From the NCBI GenBank assembly GCA_963928055.1, contig CAWVDN010000001.1, forward strand, positions 1-64,000: a DNA stretch of 64,000 bases, given 5' to 3'. Shown piece by piece: positions 8,422 through 17,264 of this stretch. This DNA comes from Scatomonas sp963928055 (GTDB lineage: Bacteria > Bacillota > Clostridia > Lachnospirales > Lachnospiraceae). Both the position numbers and the translations under genes were made by a program. The notes under the pieces were generated by a model. The model had not been told where the DNA came from and searched no databases. It saw only the letters and a program-made list of their open reading frames with translations. Numbering within the stretch: position 1 is the first letter of the stretch; each line of letters begins with the position of its first letter.

Positions 8422-8513
8422 TCATCCTGATGCTGGCAGCCTGGCGGCAAGTGGCTTCGGAACTGGACTGGACCGAGATCCTGGAGGTCCTGGAGCATCT
8501 GGGAGATATGTAA
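8163..8513 (+). pseudogene. DUF4190 domain protein, 5' end replaced
   Basis: The in-frame segment from GELQRPPGYYGG to GDM is 116 residues. It holds a Pro/Gly/Tyr linker and two hydrophobic stretches (MAIASLVLGIVGIFF and GLVLGIVFLVLYLLVIILML), closely resembling the C-terminal domain of the protein at 6288-6911. No ribosome-binding site precedes any nearby start; the ATG at 8223 lacks one. Upstream sequence in this frame is the inverted copy of trmD, so the original N-terminus (probably another zinc ribbon) is missing. An open frame can be drawn from 7932, but its first 75 codons are reverse-complement trmD and not native. Confidence 0.65.
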
Positions 8514-8520
8514 AAAATAC

Positions 8521-8549
8521 TTGCAATTTCTGGAAGCCCGTAGTATAAT
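8521..8549 (+). promoter_or_regulatory. strong promoter of rplS
   Basis: TTGCAA at 8521-8526, a 17-base spacer and TATAAT at 8544-8549. About 80 bases of leader follow before rplS, consistent with an L19 leader RNA, though I did not resolve a conserved fold. Confidence 0.8.
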
Positions 8550-8635
8550 ATGCAAGGTTTCAGTGTTTCAGACGGTCCGCTTTCACGTTTATCGGTGATA
8601 TGAACGTCCAGAGTAAACTTAAAGGAGAGATAGAA

Positions 8636-8983
8636 ATGAACGAAATCATCAAAAAGATCGAGGCAGAGCAGTTAAAGGCAGAGGTTCCTCAGTTCAACGT
8701 GGGCGATACCGTTAAGGTATACGGAAAGATCAAAGAGGGAAACCGCGAGAGGATCCAGGTGTTCGAGGGCGTTGTCCTGAAAAAGCAGGGCGGCGGAAAC
8801 CGTGAGACCTTCACCGTGCGCAAGACTTCCAACGGCATCGGCGTTGAGAAGACATGGCCCCTGCATTCCCCCAATGTGGAGAAGGTGGAAGTGGTCAGAC
8901 GCGGTAAAGTAAGACGCGCGAAACTGAACTATCTGAGAAGCCGTGTAGGAAAGGCTGCGAAGGTAAAAGAGTTAGTAAAATAA
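8636..8983 (+). CDS. rplS: 50S ribosomal protein L19
   Basis: A 115-residue protein of the 30S-50S interface. It shows FNVGDTVKVYGKIKEGNRERIQVFEG and SPNVEKVEVVRRGKVRRAKLNYLR, the L19 signature. The ATG at 8636 follows AAAGGAGAG; the upstream in-frame ATG at 8600 lacks a ribosome-binding site. It has its own promoter (8521) and its own terminator (8994), so it is separable from the trmD region upstream. Confidence 0.98.
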   Translation: MNEIIKKIEAEQLKAEVPQFNVGDTVKVYGKIKEGNRERIQVFEGVVLKKQGGGNRETFTVRKTSNGIGVEKTWPLHSPNVEKVEVVRRGKVRRAKLNYLRSRVGKAAKVKELVK

Positions 8984-8993
8984 GAAAGACAGG

Positions 8994-9030
8994 ACAGGGA
9001 CTTATACGGAGGTATACAGTCCCTGTTTTA
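8994..9030 (+). terminator. terminator after rplS
   Basis: Stem ACAGGGACT (8994-9002) with AGTCCCTGT (9018-9026), extended inward by TATAC/GTATA, followed by TTTTA. Confidence 0.8.
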
Positions 9031-9045
9031 TCAGACAGGAGAAGT

Positions 9046-9618
9046 ATGAGGGCTGCTTCAAAATATACAAGAGATTATTATCTGCGTTCCAGAATACGAA
9101 AGGTGCTCTTCTGGGTGATCTCCGTGACGCTGACGGTAGCGCTGGCCTACGGATACGCTTTTTATTTCGGACAGAATATCGTAGTCCAGGAAAGCTCCAT
9201 GGACCCCACACTGGCGGCGGGGGACACGCTGCTGGTGGACCGGGCGGCTTATAAGCTGGGATCTCCCAAACGGGGGGACATCATCGTGTTCCGCACCAGC
9301 GACGATCCCAAGGCCAGTCTTCACATCAAGCGGGTCATCGGCCTGCCCGGGGAGACGATCCAGATCCGCAACGGCCAGATCCTCATCGACGGGGAGACCT
9401 ACGTGGAGAAGCGGGATTTTCCCGCCATCACCAACCCCGGCATCGCGGAGGAGCCGGTGTATCTGGGAAGGGGAGAGTACTTTGTGCTGGGGGACAACCG
9501 CAACAACAGCGAGGACAGCCGCTACGCGGATATCGGTCCCATAGAAAAGAAGCGGATCGTAGGAAAGCTGTGGATGGTCACGGCGCCCTTTGAAAAGTTT
9601 GGTCTTCTCCATCATTAG
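9046..9618 (+). CDS. lepB: signal peptidase I
   Basis: Membrane serine protease that removes Sec signal peptides. The 190-residue protein has one N-terminal membrane segment (VLFWVISVTLTVALAYGYAF), the catalytic Ser box (VQESSMDPTL), the Lys box (HIKRVIGLPGE) and the C-terminal box VLGDNRNNSEDSRYADIG. The length is typical of Gram-positive SipS-like enzymes. AGGAGAAGT precedes the ATG. It is followed closely by rbgA, the usual ribosome-biogenesis context. Confidence 0.96.
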   Translation: MRAASKYTRDYYLRSRIRKVLFWVISVTLTVALAYGYAFYFGQNIVVQESSMDPTLAAGDTLLVDRAAYKLGSPKRGDIIVFRTSDDPKASLHIKRVIGLPGETIQIRNGQILIDGETYVEKRDFPAITNPGIAEEPVYLGRGEYFVLGDNRNNSEDSRYADIGPIEKKRIVGKLWMVTAPFEKFGLLHH

Positions 9619-9634
9619 ACAGAGGAGGAACAGC

Positions 9635-10504
9635 ATGGATATACAGTGGTATCCGGGCCATATGACCCGGGCCAGAAGGCAGATGCAGGAAGATATCCGG
9701 CTCATTGATCTGATCATTGAGCTGGTGGATGCCCGAGTACCCCTGTCAAGCAGAAATCCCGATATCGATGAGCTGGGCCGGCAGAAGGCCCGGCTGATTT
9801 TGCTTAATAAGGCAGATCTGGCGGATGAAGCCTGGAACAGGGCCTGGACGGACTATTTTAAAGCCAGGGGATTTTACGTGGTCCTGGCGGATTCCCGGAA
9901 GAAGAATCAGCTGAAGGCCCTGCAGCCCCTGATCGCCGAAGCGTGCCGGGAAAAAACGGAGAGGGACCGCCGGCGGGGGATCCTGAACCGGCCGGTGCGG
10001 GCCATGGTAGCCGGCATTCCCAACGTGGGAAAATCTACGTTCATTAACTCCTATGCCGGCCGGGCCTGCGCCCAAACCGGCAACCGGCCGGGCGTGACCA
10101 AGGGCAAACAGTGGATCCGGCTGAACAGGAGCCTGGAGCTGCTGGACACCCCGGGGATCCTTTGGCCGAAATTTGAGGATCAGACCGTAGGGCAGAATCT
10201 GGCCCTGATCGGATCGGTGCGGGACGAGATCCTTCCTACGGAGGAGCTGGCGCTGCTCCTGATCCGAAGACTGGAGGAACAGTATCCGGGGATCCTGGAG
10301 GAACGCTACGAACTGACCGGGGAACAGACGGAACCGGAGATCCTGGAGGGCATTGCCAGGAGCAGGAACTGTCTGGTCCGGGGAAACGAGCTGTCCCTGG
10401 AAAAAGCGGCGGGGATCCTGCTGGATGATTTCCGGAGCGGACGACTGGGACGGATCACCCTGGAGTATCCTCCCAAAGGGGAAGCGGAGGATGGCGCGGT
10501 ATGA
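9635..10504 (+). CDS. rbgA: ribosome biogenesis GTPase RbgA (YlqF)
   Basis: A circularly permuted GTPase needed for late 50S assembly. The 289 residues begin IQWYPGHMTRARRQM, the RbgA signature. The motifs come in the permuted order G4 (LNKADL), G5, G1 (GIPNVGKSTFIN) and G3 (DTPG). The start at 9635 follows GAGGAGGAACAGC. It overlaps rnhB by 4 bases (ATGA). Confidence 0.96.
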   Translation: MDIQWYPGHMTRARRQMQEDIRLIDLIIELVDARVPLSSRNPDIDELGRQKARLILLNKADLADEAWNRAWTDYFKARGFYVVLADSRKKNQLKALQPLIAEACREKTERDRRRGILNRPVRAMVAGIPNVGKSTFINSYAGRACAQTGNRPGVTKGKQWIRLNRSLELLDTPGILWPKFEDQTVGQNLALIGSVRDEILPTEELALLLIRRLEEQYPGILEERYELTGEQTEPEILEGIARSRNCLVRGNELSLEKAAGILLDDFRSGRLGRITLEYPPKGEAEDGAV

Positions 10505-11259
10505 AGAAGACCCTGAAGGAGATCCGGGAGGAATTTCAGAGTTCCTCCTGTGAGGAATGGAAGAAGCTGCTCCTGGAATACAGGGAGGACGACCGGACCG
10601 GCGTCCGGAAAATGCTGGAGAGCGTCCGGAAGAAGCTGGAAGCCCTGGAAAAAGAGCGGCAGCGGGTGGAAGCGCTCTGCGCCTATGAAAAACAGTACAG
10701 GGAGGCGGAGTTCATCTGCGGCATCGACGAGGTGGGCAGAGGCCCACTGGCCGGGCCGGTGGTGGCGGGGGCGGTGATCCTGCCCCGGGACGCCAGGATC
10801 CTGTATATCAATGATTCCAAGCAGCTCAGCGAAAAAAAGAGGGAGGAGCTGTACGAGGAGATCCTGTCACAGGCGGTGGCAGTAGGCATCGGCTCTGTCG
10901 GCCCGGGACGGATCGACGAGATCAATATCCTCAACGCCACCTACGAGGCCATGAGGGAGGCGGTGGGAAAGCTGAAGATCCGCCCCTCCCTGCTGCTGGT
11001 GGATGCGGTGCGGATCCCGGGGCTGGACATTCCGCAGGTCCCCATCATCAAGGGAGACGCCAAAAGCCAGTCCATTGCCGCGGCAAGTATCGTGGCCAAG
11101 GTCACCAGGGACAGGCTCATGAAAGAGTATGACCGCCTGCTGCCGGAATACGGATTTGCCGCCAACAAGGGATACGGATCCGCGGCCCATATCGAAGCCC
11201 TGAAAAAATACGGGCCCAGCCCCATTCACAGAGCTTCTTTCATCACTCATTTTATCTGA
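10501..11259 (+). CDS. rnhB: ribonuclease HII
   Basis: Cleaves RNA in RNA:DNA hybrids and at single ribonucleotides. The 252-residue protein has a roughly 70-residue charged N-terminal extension typical of clostridial RnhB. The catalytic core follows: ICGIDEVGRGPLAGPVVAGA (Asp-Glu), LLVDAV, and KGDAKSQSIAAASIVAKVTRD. It is translationally coupled to rbgA. Confidence 0.96.
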   Translation: MKKTLKEIREEFQSSSCEEWKKLLLEYREDDRTGVRKMLESVRKKLEALEKERQRVEALCAYEKQYREAEFICGIDEVGRGPLAGPVVAGAVILPRDARILYINDSKQLSEKKREELYEEILSQAVAVGIGSVGPGRIDEINILNATYEAMREAVGKLKIRPSLLLVDAVRIPGLDIPQVPIIKGDAKSQSIAAASIVAKVTRDRLMKEYDRLLPEYGFAANKGYGSAAHIEALKKYGPSPIHRASFITHFI

Positions 11260-11266
11260 GAACCGC

Positions 11267-11617
11267 ATGAATACCAGAGAAAAAGGAAAAGAATACGAGG
11301 ACCTGGCGGCGGCTTACCTGGAAGAGAAGGGGTATGAGATCCTGGAGCGGAATTTCCGGTGCCGGGCCGGGGAGATCGATCTGGTCGCCCGGCAGGGAGC
11401 GTGCCTTGTGTTCGTGGAAGTAAAATACAGAAAAACAGGCGGCTTCGGGGAGGCGTCCCTGGCGGTGGACCGGACCAAGCAGCGGAGACTGTCCCGGGCG
11501 GCAGTCTATCTCCTGGAGAAGGGCTTTTCCCCGGAAACCCCCTGCAGATTTGACGTGATCTCTGTTACGGGAGAGGAGCGGAAGCACTATATCAATGCCT
11601 TTGATTTTACAGGCTGA
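11267..11617 (+). CDS. YraN/UPF0102 family nuclease-fold protein
   Basis: A 116-residue protein with the UPF0102 motif GEIDLVARQG...LVFVEVKYRK, a restriction-endonuclease-like fold core (E, D, ExK). It lies 7 bases after rnhB, its usual neighbour. The biochemical role is unknown; involvement in DNA processing is inferred from the fold. Confidence 0.9.
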   Translation: MNTREKGKEYEDLAAAYLEEKGYEILERNFRCRAGEIDLVARQGACLVFVEVKYRKTGGFGEASLAVDRTKQRRLSRAAVYLLEKGFSPETPCRFDVISVTGEERKHYINAFDFTG

Positions 11618-11641
11618 GCCGGGAGGCGGAAAGGACAGAGC

Positions 11642-12499
11642 ATGGAGATCCGATGGAAAAAAAGCGAAGGCCCCAGGCCGGAGATCCGGGAGAAGGAGGG
11701 AGTAGTCTGGCTTTCTTTTCCCCTGCTGGAGCAGACGGGGATCGTGGTCCAGGGCTTTACCACCCGGCTGGGAGGGGTGAGCACGGGGATGTTTTCCTCC
11801 ATGAACCTCAGCTTCACCAGAGGGGATCGGGAGGAAGCGGTGCGGGAAAATTTCCGCCGGGCGGGGAAAGCCATGGGCTTTTCCGTGGAAAGCATCGTCA
11901 CGTCGGATCAGACCCACACAGACCACGTGCGGGTGGTGACCCGGGAGGACTGCGGCGGCGGGATCCTCCGTCCCAGGACCTACCGTCAGGTGGACGGCCT
12001 GCTGACCCGGGAGCCGGGAGTGACCCTGGCCACTTTTTACGCGGACTGCGTTCCCCTGTATTTTGTGGATCCCGTCCGCAGGGCCATCGCCCTGACCCAT
12101 TCCGGATGGCGGGGAACGGTCCAACGGATCGGAAAAGTCACCGTTGAAACAATGGCCCGGGAATTCGGGAGCCGGCCGGAAGATCTGGTGGCTGCCATCG
12201 GCCCTTCCATCTGCCAGGACTGCTACGAGGTAGGGGAGGAAGTGGCGGAAGCATTTTACCGGGAATTCGGCAGCGGAGCGGGGCCGGAGCTGCTCCGCGG
12301 AAAGCAGGGGGGCAAATATCAACTGAACCTGTGGGAAGCCAACCGCCGGATCCTTACGGAAGCCGGCGTCCGTCCGGAGAAGATCCAGATGCCCTGCCTC
12401 TGCACCTGCTGCAATCCGGAGTTTTTGTTTTCCCATCGGGCCTCCCGGGGAAAACGGGGAAACCTGGGCGCTTTCCTGATGCTGAAACTGAAACAGTAA
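11642..12499 (+). CDS. pgeF: peptidoglycan editing factor PgeF (YfiH, laccase domain)
   Basis: A member of the multicopper-polyphenol-oxidase-like family, now known to include purine nucleoside phosphorylases and peptidoglycan-editing enzymes. The 285 residues hold the metal and catalytic blocks SDQTHTDHV, FYADCVPLYF, THSGWRGT and AIGPSICQDCYEVG, and a C-terminal Cys cluster (CLCTCC). It ends the rplS-lepB-rbgA-rnhB-yraN run before a bidirectional terminator. Whether it edits peptidoglycan or acts on nucleosides here is not known. Confidence 0.9.
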   Translation: MEIRWKKSEGPRPEIREKEGVVWLSFPLLEQTGIVVQGFTTRLGGVSTGMFSSMNLSFTRGDREEAVRENFRRAGKAMGFSVESIVTSDQTHTDHVRVVTREDCGGGILRPRTYRQVDGLLTREPGVTLATFYADCVPLYFVDPVRRAIALTHSGWRGTVQRIGKVTVETMAREFGSRPEDLVAAIGPSICQDCYEVGEEVAEAFYREFGSGAGPELLRGKQGGKYQLNLWEANRRILTEAGVRPEKIQMPCLCTCCNPEFLFSHRASRGKRGNLGAFLMLKLKQ

Positions 12500-12502
12500 A
12501 AA

Positions 12503-12556
12503 ACAATCCATAGGGAACCGGAAGAAGAAAAACCGGATTCTCTATGGATTGTCTTA
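12503..12556. terminator. bidirectional terminator between pgeF and prs
   Basis: An 11-bp stem ACAATCCATAG (12503-12513) with CTATGGATTGT (12542-12552), plus an inner CCGG pair. It has A-rich left and T-containing right flanks, serving convergent genes. Confidence 0.75.
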
Positions 12557-12575
12557 TTTCTGACGGATCGCGCGG

Positions 12576-13742
12576 TCAGCGGTGTTCCGACAGCAGTTTA
12601 TTCAGTTTCGCGGTGGTATCCCGCACTTTATCCACGGATACATCGTGGTTCAGGGTGTCGATAATGCTGGCCAGGTATTTCCCCATGACCGCGGGCTCGT
12701 ACCAGGGTCTGGACAGAAGCTCCGGCGTGCGGTAGATCAGGTCGGTGGTGATCACCCGGCTGATATAGCCCTTTTCATAATATTCATCGAATTTATCCAG
12801 GCCGTCGGTAAAGAGACCGAAAGTGGTGCAGACGAAAACTTCTTCCGCTCCCCGGGCCTTTACCTGCTTGGCTACGTCCAGCATGCTCTCCCCGGAAGAG
12901 ATCATATCGTCGATGATCACTACATTTTTTCCTTTTACGGAATCTCCCAGGAATTCGTGGGCTACAATGGGATTCTTTCCGTTGACGATGGTGGAGTAAT
13001 CCCTCCGCTTGTAGAACATGCCCATGTCCACACCCAGGATATTGGAAAAATACACGGCTCTGGACATGGCTCCCTCGTCGGGGCTGACGACCATCAGGTG
13101 GTCGTTGTCAATATGAAGATCCGGCACACAGCGCAGCAGAGCCTTCAGAAACTGATAGGTGGGGAAAAAGTTGTCAAAGCCCCGCAGGGGGATGGCGTTG
13201 GTCATCCGCGGATCGTGGGCATCGAAGGTGATGATATTGGAAACCCCCATGCGGCTCAGCTCCTGCAGAGCGATGGCGCAGTCCAGAGATTCCCGGCCGG
13301 AACGCTTGTGCTGCCGTCCTTCATAGAGAAAGGGCATGATCACGTTGATCCGGTGGGCTTTGCCGATGGTGGCGGCAATGAGCCGCTTCAGGTTCTGATA
13401 ATGGTCGTCCGGGGACATATGATTTTCATGGCCGCAGACGGTATAGGTCATACTGTAGTTGCAGACATCCACCAGCATAAAAAGATCCACTCCTCTGACG
13501 GATTCTTTGATCTGCCCCTTGGCCTCTCCGGTGCCGAACCGGGGGCATTCGCAGTCGATCAGAAAAGAGTCGCCCGTGTATCCAAAAAGCTCAGCTTTGT
13601 CGGGACTGCGGAGGATCAGGTTGTTGCGGAACGCAACCAGGTACTGATCAATGGTATGAGCCAGAGTTTCGCAGCCCGGAAGAGCGCAGAGCTTCAACGG
13701 AGCTACAGGAATGGAATGCTCCAGATAGTCCAGATTTGGCAT
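12576..13742 (-). CDS. prs: ribose-phosphate pyrophosphokinase
   Basis: Makes PRPP from ribose 5-phosphate and ATP for nucleotide, His and Trp synthesis. The 388-residue protein has INVIMPFLYEGRQHKRSGRE (ATP/flexible-loop region), ITFDAHDPRMTNAIP, VVSPDEGAMSRA and the PRPP-binding loop VVIIDDMISSGESM. It is about 70 residues longer than the classical 315-residue Prs, with extra sequence at both ends. This longer type occurs in Lachnospiraceae. Its promoter (TTGACA, 17, TATAAC) is at 13797-13825 on the minus strand. It converges with pgeF. Confidence 0.92.
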   Translation of the reverse strand: MPNLDYLEHSIPVAPLKLCALPGCETLAHTIDQYLVAFRNNLILRSPDKAELFGYTGDSFLIDCECPRFGTGEAKGQIKESVRGVDLFMLVDVCNYSMTYTVCGHENHMSPDDHYQNLKRLIAATIGKAHRINVIMPFLYEGRQHKRSGRESLDCAIALQELSRMGVSNIITFDAHDPRMTNAIPLRGFDNFFPTYQFLKALLRCVPDLHIDNDHLMVVSPDEGAMSRAVYFSNILGVDMGMFYKRRDYSTIVNGKNPIVAHEFLGDSVKGKNVVIIDDMISSGESMLDVAKQVKARGAEEVFVCTTFGLFTDGLDKFDEYYEKGYISRVITTDLIYRTPELLSRPWYEPAVMGKYLASIIDTLNHDVSVDKVRDTTAKLNKLLSEHR

Positions 13743-13796
13743 GGGAACCTCCCTCGTTTCATTGGTATTTTACATACATTTTATACTTCCCGTTCA

Positions 13797-13857
13797 GTTA
13801 TATCATGGATAAAATCCACTGTCAATGCTTGCTTTTTGACATTTGAATTGATATGAT
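13797..13857. promoter_or_regulatory. divergent promoters for prs and the DUF512-der operon
   Basis: Minus strand: TTGACA (13825-13820), 17 bases, TATAAC (13802-13797). Plus strand: TTGCTT (13829-13834), 17 bases, TATGAT (13852-13857). The two -35 boxes are 3 bases apart, so polymerases would compete. Confidence 0.7.
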
Positions 13858-13881
13858 AGTAATGTTTAAGCGGAGGACGCC

Positions 13882-15264
13882 ATGAAAAAAAACAGACATT
13901 TGATCAAAGAAGTCCTGCCGGACAGCATTGCCGCGGAGCTGGAAATAACCCCCGGGGATGAGCTGCTTTCCGTAAACGGCCAGGCGGTGGAAGATATTTT
14001 TGACTACCAGTTTCTGGTCCAGGACGAAAAAACAGAACTGCTGATCCGCAAGCCGGAGGGAGAGGAGTGGCTGCTGGAAATAGAAAAGGAAGAGGATGAG
14101 GATCTGGGACTTGTTTTTGAAAACAGTCTCATGGACGAGTACCGCTCCTGCAGCAACCGCTGCGTCTTCTGTTTTATCGATCAGATGCCGCCGGGCATGC
14201 GGGAGACCCTGTATTTTAAGGATGATGATTCCCGTCTGTCCTTTCTTCAGGGCAACTATGTGACGCTTACGAATATGAAGGAAAGGGATCTGGACCGGAT
14301 CATCCGTTACCGTCTGGAACCCATCAATATCTCTGTCCATACGGTCAACCCGGACCTGCGGCGGCAGATGCTCCGCAACCGTTTTGCCGGGGAGATCCTG
14401 GGACAGATCCGCAGGCTGTATGAGGCCGGCATCCAGATGAACGGACAGATCGTGCTCTGCCGGGGGATCAACGACGGACCGGAGCTGGACCGGACCATCC
14501 GGGAACTGGCGGATTTTATGCCCTGTTTTCAGAGCCTGTCTGTGGTGCCGGTAGGCCTCACCCGCTACCGGGAAGGCCTGTATCCCCTGGAACCCTTTGA
14601 CGCAGGAGAGGCCCGGCGGGTGCTGGAACAGATCCGCGGCTGGAGCGGGAAATTTTACCGGGAAAAGAGGACGCGCTTCGTCCATGCCTCCGATGAATGG
14701 TATCTGCTGGCAGGGGAAGAGCTGCCTCCGGCGGAGGAGTATGACGGCTATCCCCAGCTGGAAAACGGCGTGGGTATGCTGCGGCTTCTGGCGGAGGAAG
14801 TGCGGGAAGATCTGGCCCTTCGGCAGGGGGATTCCCTGGAGCGGAGGATCACCCTGGCTACCGGGCGGCTGGCGGCGCCTTTTCTGGAAAACCTGCTGGG
14901 AGAGATCCGGCGGAAGTATCCGGGACTGCGGGCGGAGGTCCTGCCGGTGGAAAACCGGTTTTTCGGGGAGCGGATCACCGTGTCCGGTCTGGTGACCGGC
15001 GGCGATCTTATGGAACAGCTGGCGGGAAGGGATCTGGGAGAACGGCTCCTGATCCCCTGCAACATGCTTCGGGACGGAGAAAATGTATTTCTGGACGACA
15101 GGACCGTGGAGGAACTGGAACAGAAGCTGGGCGTGCCCGTCCAGGTGGTGGACGAGGCGGGAAGCGCCCTGACGGCGGCTGTTCTGGAGGAGAACACGGT
15201 CATGACCCATAAAAGGAGACAAAGATATGAGCAAACCGATCGTAGCCATTGTGGGCCGGCCTAA
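13882..15264 (+). CDS. DUF512 family radical-SAM-like protein with PDZ domain
   Basis: A 460-residue protein with an N-terminal PDZ-like segment (IAAELEITPGDELLSVNGQAV). A Cys cluster, CSNRCVFCFIDQMPPGMR (about residues 91-108), resembles a radical SAM iron-sulfur site, and a C-terminal DUF512 domain follows. A homologue is encoded next to der in most clostridia. It overlaps der by 38 bases here. The substrate is unknown; a role in ribosome or envelope maturation is suggested only by gene neighbourhood. Confidence 0.88.
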   Translation: MKKNRHLIKEVLPDSIAAELEITPGDELLSVNGQAVEDIFDYQFLVQDEKTELLIRKPEGEEWLLEIEKEEDEDLGLVFENSLMDEYRSCSNRCVFCFIDQMPPGMRETLYFKDDDSRLSFLQGNYVTLTNMKERDLDRIIRYRLEPINISVHTVNPDLRRQMLRNRFAGEILGQIRRLYEAGIQMNGQIVLCRGINDGPELDRTIRELADFMPCFQSLSVVPVGLTRYREGLYPLEPFDAGEARRVLEQIRGWSGKFYREKRTRFVHASDEWYLLAGEELPPAEEYDGYPQLENGVGMLRLLAEEVREDLALRQGDSLERRITLATGRLAAPFLENLLGEIRRKYPGLRAEVLPVENRFFGERITVSGLVTGGDLMEQLAGRDLGERLLIPCNMLRDGENVFLDDRTVEELEQKLGVPVQVVDEAGSALTAAVLEENTVMTHKRRQRYEQTDRSHCGPA

Positions 15265-16555
15265 CGTGGGAAAATCCACTCTGTTTAACGGCCTGGCAGG
15301 AGAAAATATATCCATTGTCAAGGACACGCCGGGAGTTACCAGGGACAGGATCTATGCCGACGTCCACTGGCTGAACTATGATTTTACCCTGATCGATACC
15401 GGGGGCATCGAGCCGGAGAGCCGGGACGTGATCCTCTCCCAGATGCGGGAGCAGGCGGAGATCGCCATCGACACGGCGGATGTGATCCTGTTTCTCACGG
15501 ATGTGCGCCAGGGCCTGGTGGACGCCGACGCCAAGGTGGCGGATATGCTCCGGCGTTCAGGGAAGCCGGTGGTGCTGGCCGTGAACAAGGTGGACAATTT
15601 TCAGACACAGATGATGGACGTCTACGAGTTCTACAATCTGGGCCTGGGTGAGCCGGTGCCTATTTCCGCCTCCGGGAAACTGGGGCTGGGGGATATGCTG
15701 GATGTGCTCACAGGATATTTTCCGGAAGGAGCCGCCTCCGGCGAGGAGGAGGAGATCCCCCGGGTGGCCATCGTGGGCAAACCCAACGTGGGAAAATCTT
15801 CTATTATAAATAAGCTTCTGGGACAGAACCGGGTGATCGTTTCCGACATCGCCGGCACCACCCGGGACGCCATCGATACCAATATCCGCTGGAACGGCAG
15901 GGATTATATCTTTATTGACACAGCCGGCCTGCGGCGGAAGAGCCGGATCAAGGAGGAACTGGAGCGCTACAGCATTATCCGCACGGTCTCCGCGGTGGAG
16001 CGGGCGGATGTGGTGGTCATCGTCATCGACGCCCTGGAGGGCGTGACGGAGCAGGACGCCAAGATCGCCGGCATCGCCCACGACCGGGGTAAGGGCATCA
16101 TCATCGCCGTCAATAAATGGGATGCCATTGAGAAAAATGATAAGACGGTGAAAGAGTATTCCGACAAGATCCGCAGCGTGCTTTCCTTTATGCCCTACGC
16201 GGAGATCCTGTTTGTGTCGGCAGTGACCGGCCAGAGGCTGCCCAGGCTTTTTGAGACCATCGATATGGTTCTGGAAAATCAGACGCTGCGGGTGGCTACG
16301 GGAGTGCTCAACGAGATCCTGACGGAGGCAGTGGCCATGCAGCAGCCTCCCTCCGATAAGGGCAGAAGGCTGAAGATCTTCTACATGACCGAGGTTTCCG
16401 TAAAACCGCCTACGTTTGTGGTGTTTGTCAATGAGAAGAAACTGATGCATTTTTCATATCTCCGGTATCTGGAGAACAAGATCCGGGAGGCCTTCGGCTT
16501 CCGGGGTACCTCCCTGCGCTTTATCGTCAGGGAGAGAAAGGAAAAAGACGCGTAA
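15227..16555 (+). CDS. der: ribosome biogenesis GTPase Der (EngA)
   Basis: A tandem-GTPase protein required for 50S assembly. The 442 residues contain GRPNVGKSTLFN, DTGG and NKVD in GTPase 1, GKPNVGKSSIINKLL, DTAG and NKWD in GTPase 2, and a C-terminal KH-like domain ending in RFIVRERK. The start overlaps the 3' end of the DUF512 gene, preceded by AAAGGAG. Confidence 0.98.
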   Translation: MSKPIVAIVGRPNVGKSTLFNGLAGENISIVKDTPGVTRDRIYADVHWLNYDFTLIDTGGIEPESRDVILSQMREQAEIAIDTADVILFLTDVRQGLVDADAKVADMLRRSGKPVVLAVNKVDNFQTQMMDVYEFYNLGLGEPVPISASGKLGLGDMLDVLTGYFPEGAASGEEEEIPRVAIVGKPNVGKSSIINKLLGQNRVIVSDIAGTTRDAIDTNIRWNGRDYIFIDTAGLRRKSRIKEELERYSIIRTVSAVERADVVVIVIDALEGVTEQDAKIAGIAHDRGKGIIIAVNKWDAIEKNDKTVKEYSDKIRSVLSFMPYAEILFVSAVTGQRLPRLFETIDMVLENQTLRVATGVLNEILTEAVAMQQPPSDKGRRLKIFYMTEVSVKPPTFVVFVNEKKLMHFSYLRYLENKIREAFGFRGTSLRFIVRERKEKDA

Positions 16556-16596
16556 AGGAGCCGGAGGTCCGGCGCCCTGGCGGAAGGAGGAACATC

Positions 16597-17253
16597 ATGG
16601 AGCGACTTGTCTGTCTGCTGATCGGCTATCTTTTCGGTCTGATCCAGACTTCTTATATCTACGGAAAGGCCTGCGGGATCGACATACGAACCAAGGGAAG
16701 CGGCAATGCCGGCACCACCAACGCCCTGCGCACCCTGGGAAGAAAAGCGGGCCTGGTGACGGTGCTGGTGGATTCCCTGAAATGCGTGGCGGCGGTGATT
16801 GTTGTGCGCATGATCTTCGGCAATTCCCACCACGAGATCATCCGGCTGCTGTGCATTTACACCTCCGCCGGGGTGATCCTGGGCCACGACTTCCCTATCT
16901 ATCTGGGATTCCGGGGAGGAAAAGGCATTGCCGCCACGGCGGGCATGATCATCGCCTTTCTGGACTGGAGGCTGATCGTGGCCGGCATCCTCTGCTTTTT
17001 CGGCTGTTTTCTGGCTACACATTATGTATCCCTCGGCTCCCTGGCTCTCTCGGCGGAATTTCTTATCGGGGTCATCCTTCTGGGACAGCTGGGGCAGTTT
17101 CCGGAAATGCCCGCATCCGCCCGCTGGGAGATGTATGGGATCATCGCGCTTCTGACAGCCCTGGCCTACTGGCAGCACCGGGGGAACATCGGGCGGCTGA
17201 TCCGGGGGAACGAAAGAAAGACGTATCTTGGCAGAAAAAATAAAAAGTCCTAG
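16597..17253 (+). CDS. plsY: glycerol-3-phosphate acyltransferase PlsY
   Basis: A membrane acyltransferase that uses acyl-phosphate to acylate glycerol 3-phosphate, the first step of phospholipid synthesis. The 218-residue polytopic protein shows the three PlsY motifs: GSGNAGTTNALRTLG, GHDFPIYLGFRGGKGIAAT and HRGNIGRLIRGNE. AGGAGGAA precedes the start. Its product pathway matches gpsA, 11 bases downstream. Confidence 0.96.
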   Translation: MERLVCLLIGYLFGLIQTSYIYGKACGIDIRTKGSGNAGTTNALRTLGRKAGLVTVLVDSLKCVAAVIVVRMIFGNSHHEIIRLLCIYTSAGVILGHDFPIYLGFRGGKGIAATAGMIIAFLDWRLIVAGILCFFGCFLATHYVSLGSLALSAEFLIGVILLGQLGQFPEMPASARWEMYGIIALLTALAYWQHRGNIGRLIRGNERKTYLGRKNKKS

Positions 17254-17264
17254 GAGGTGGCAAT

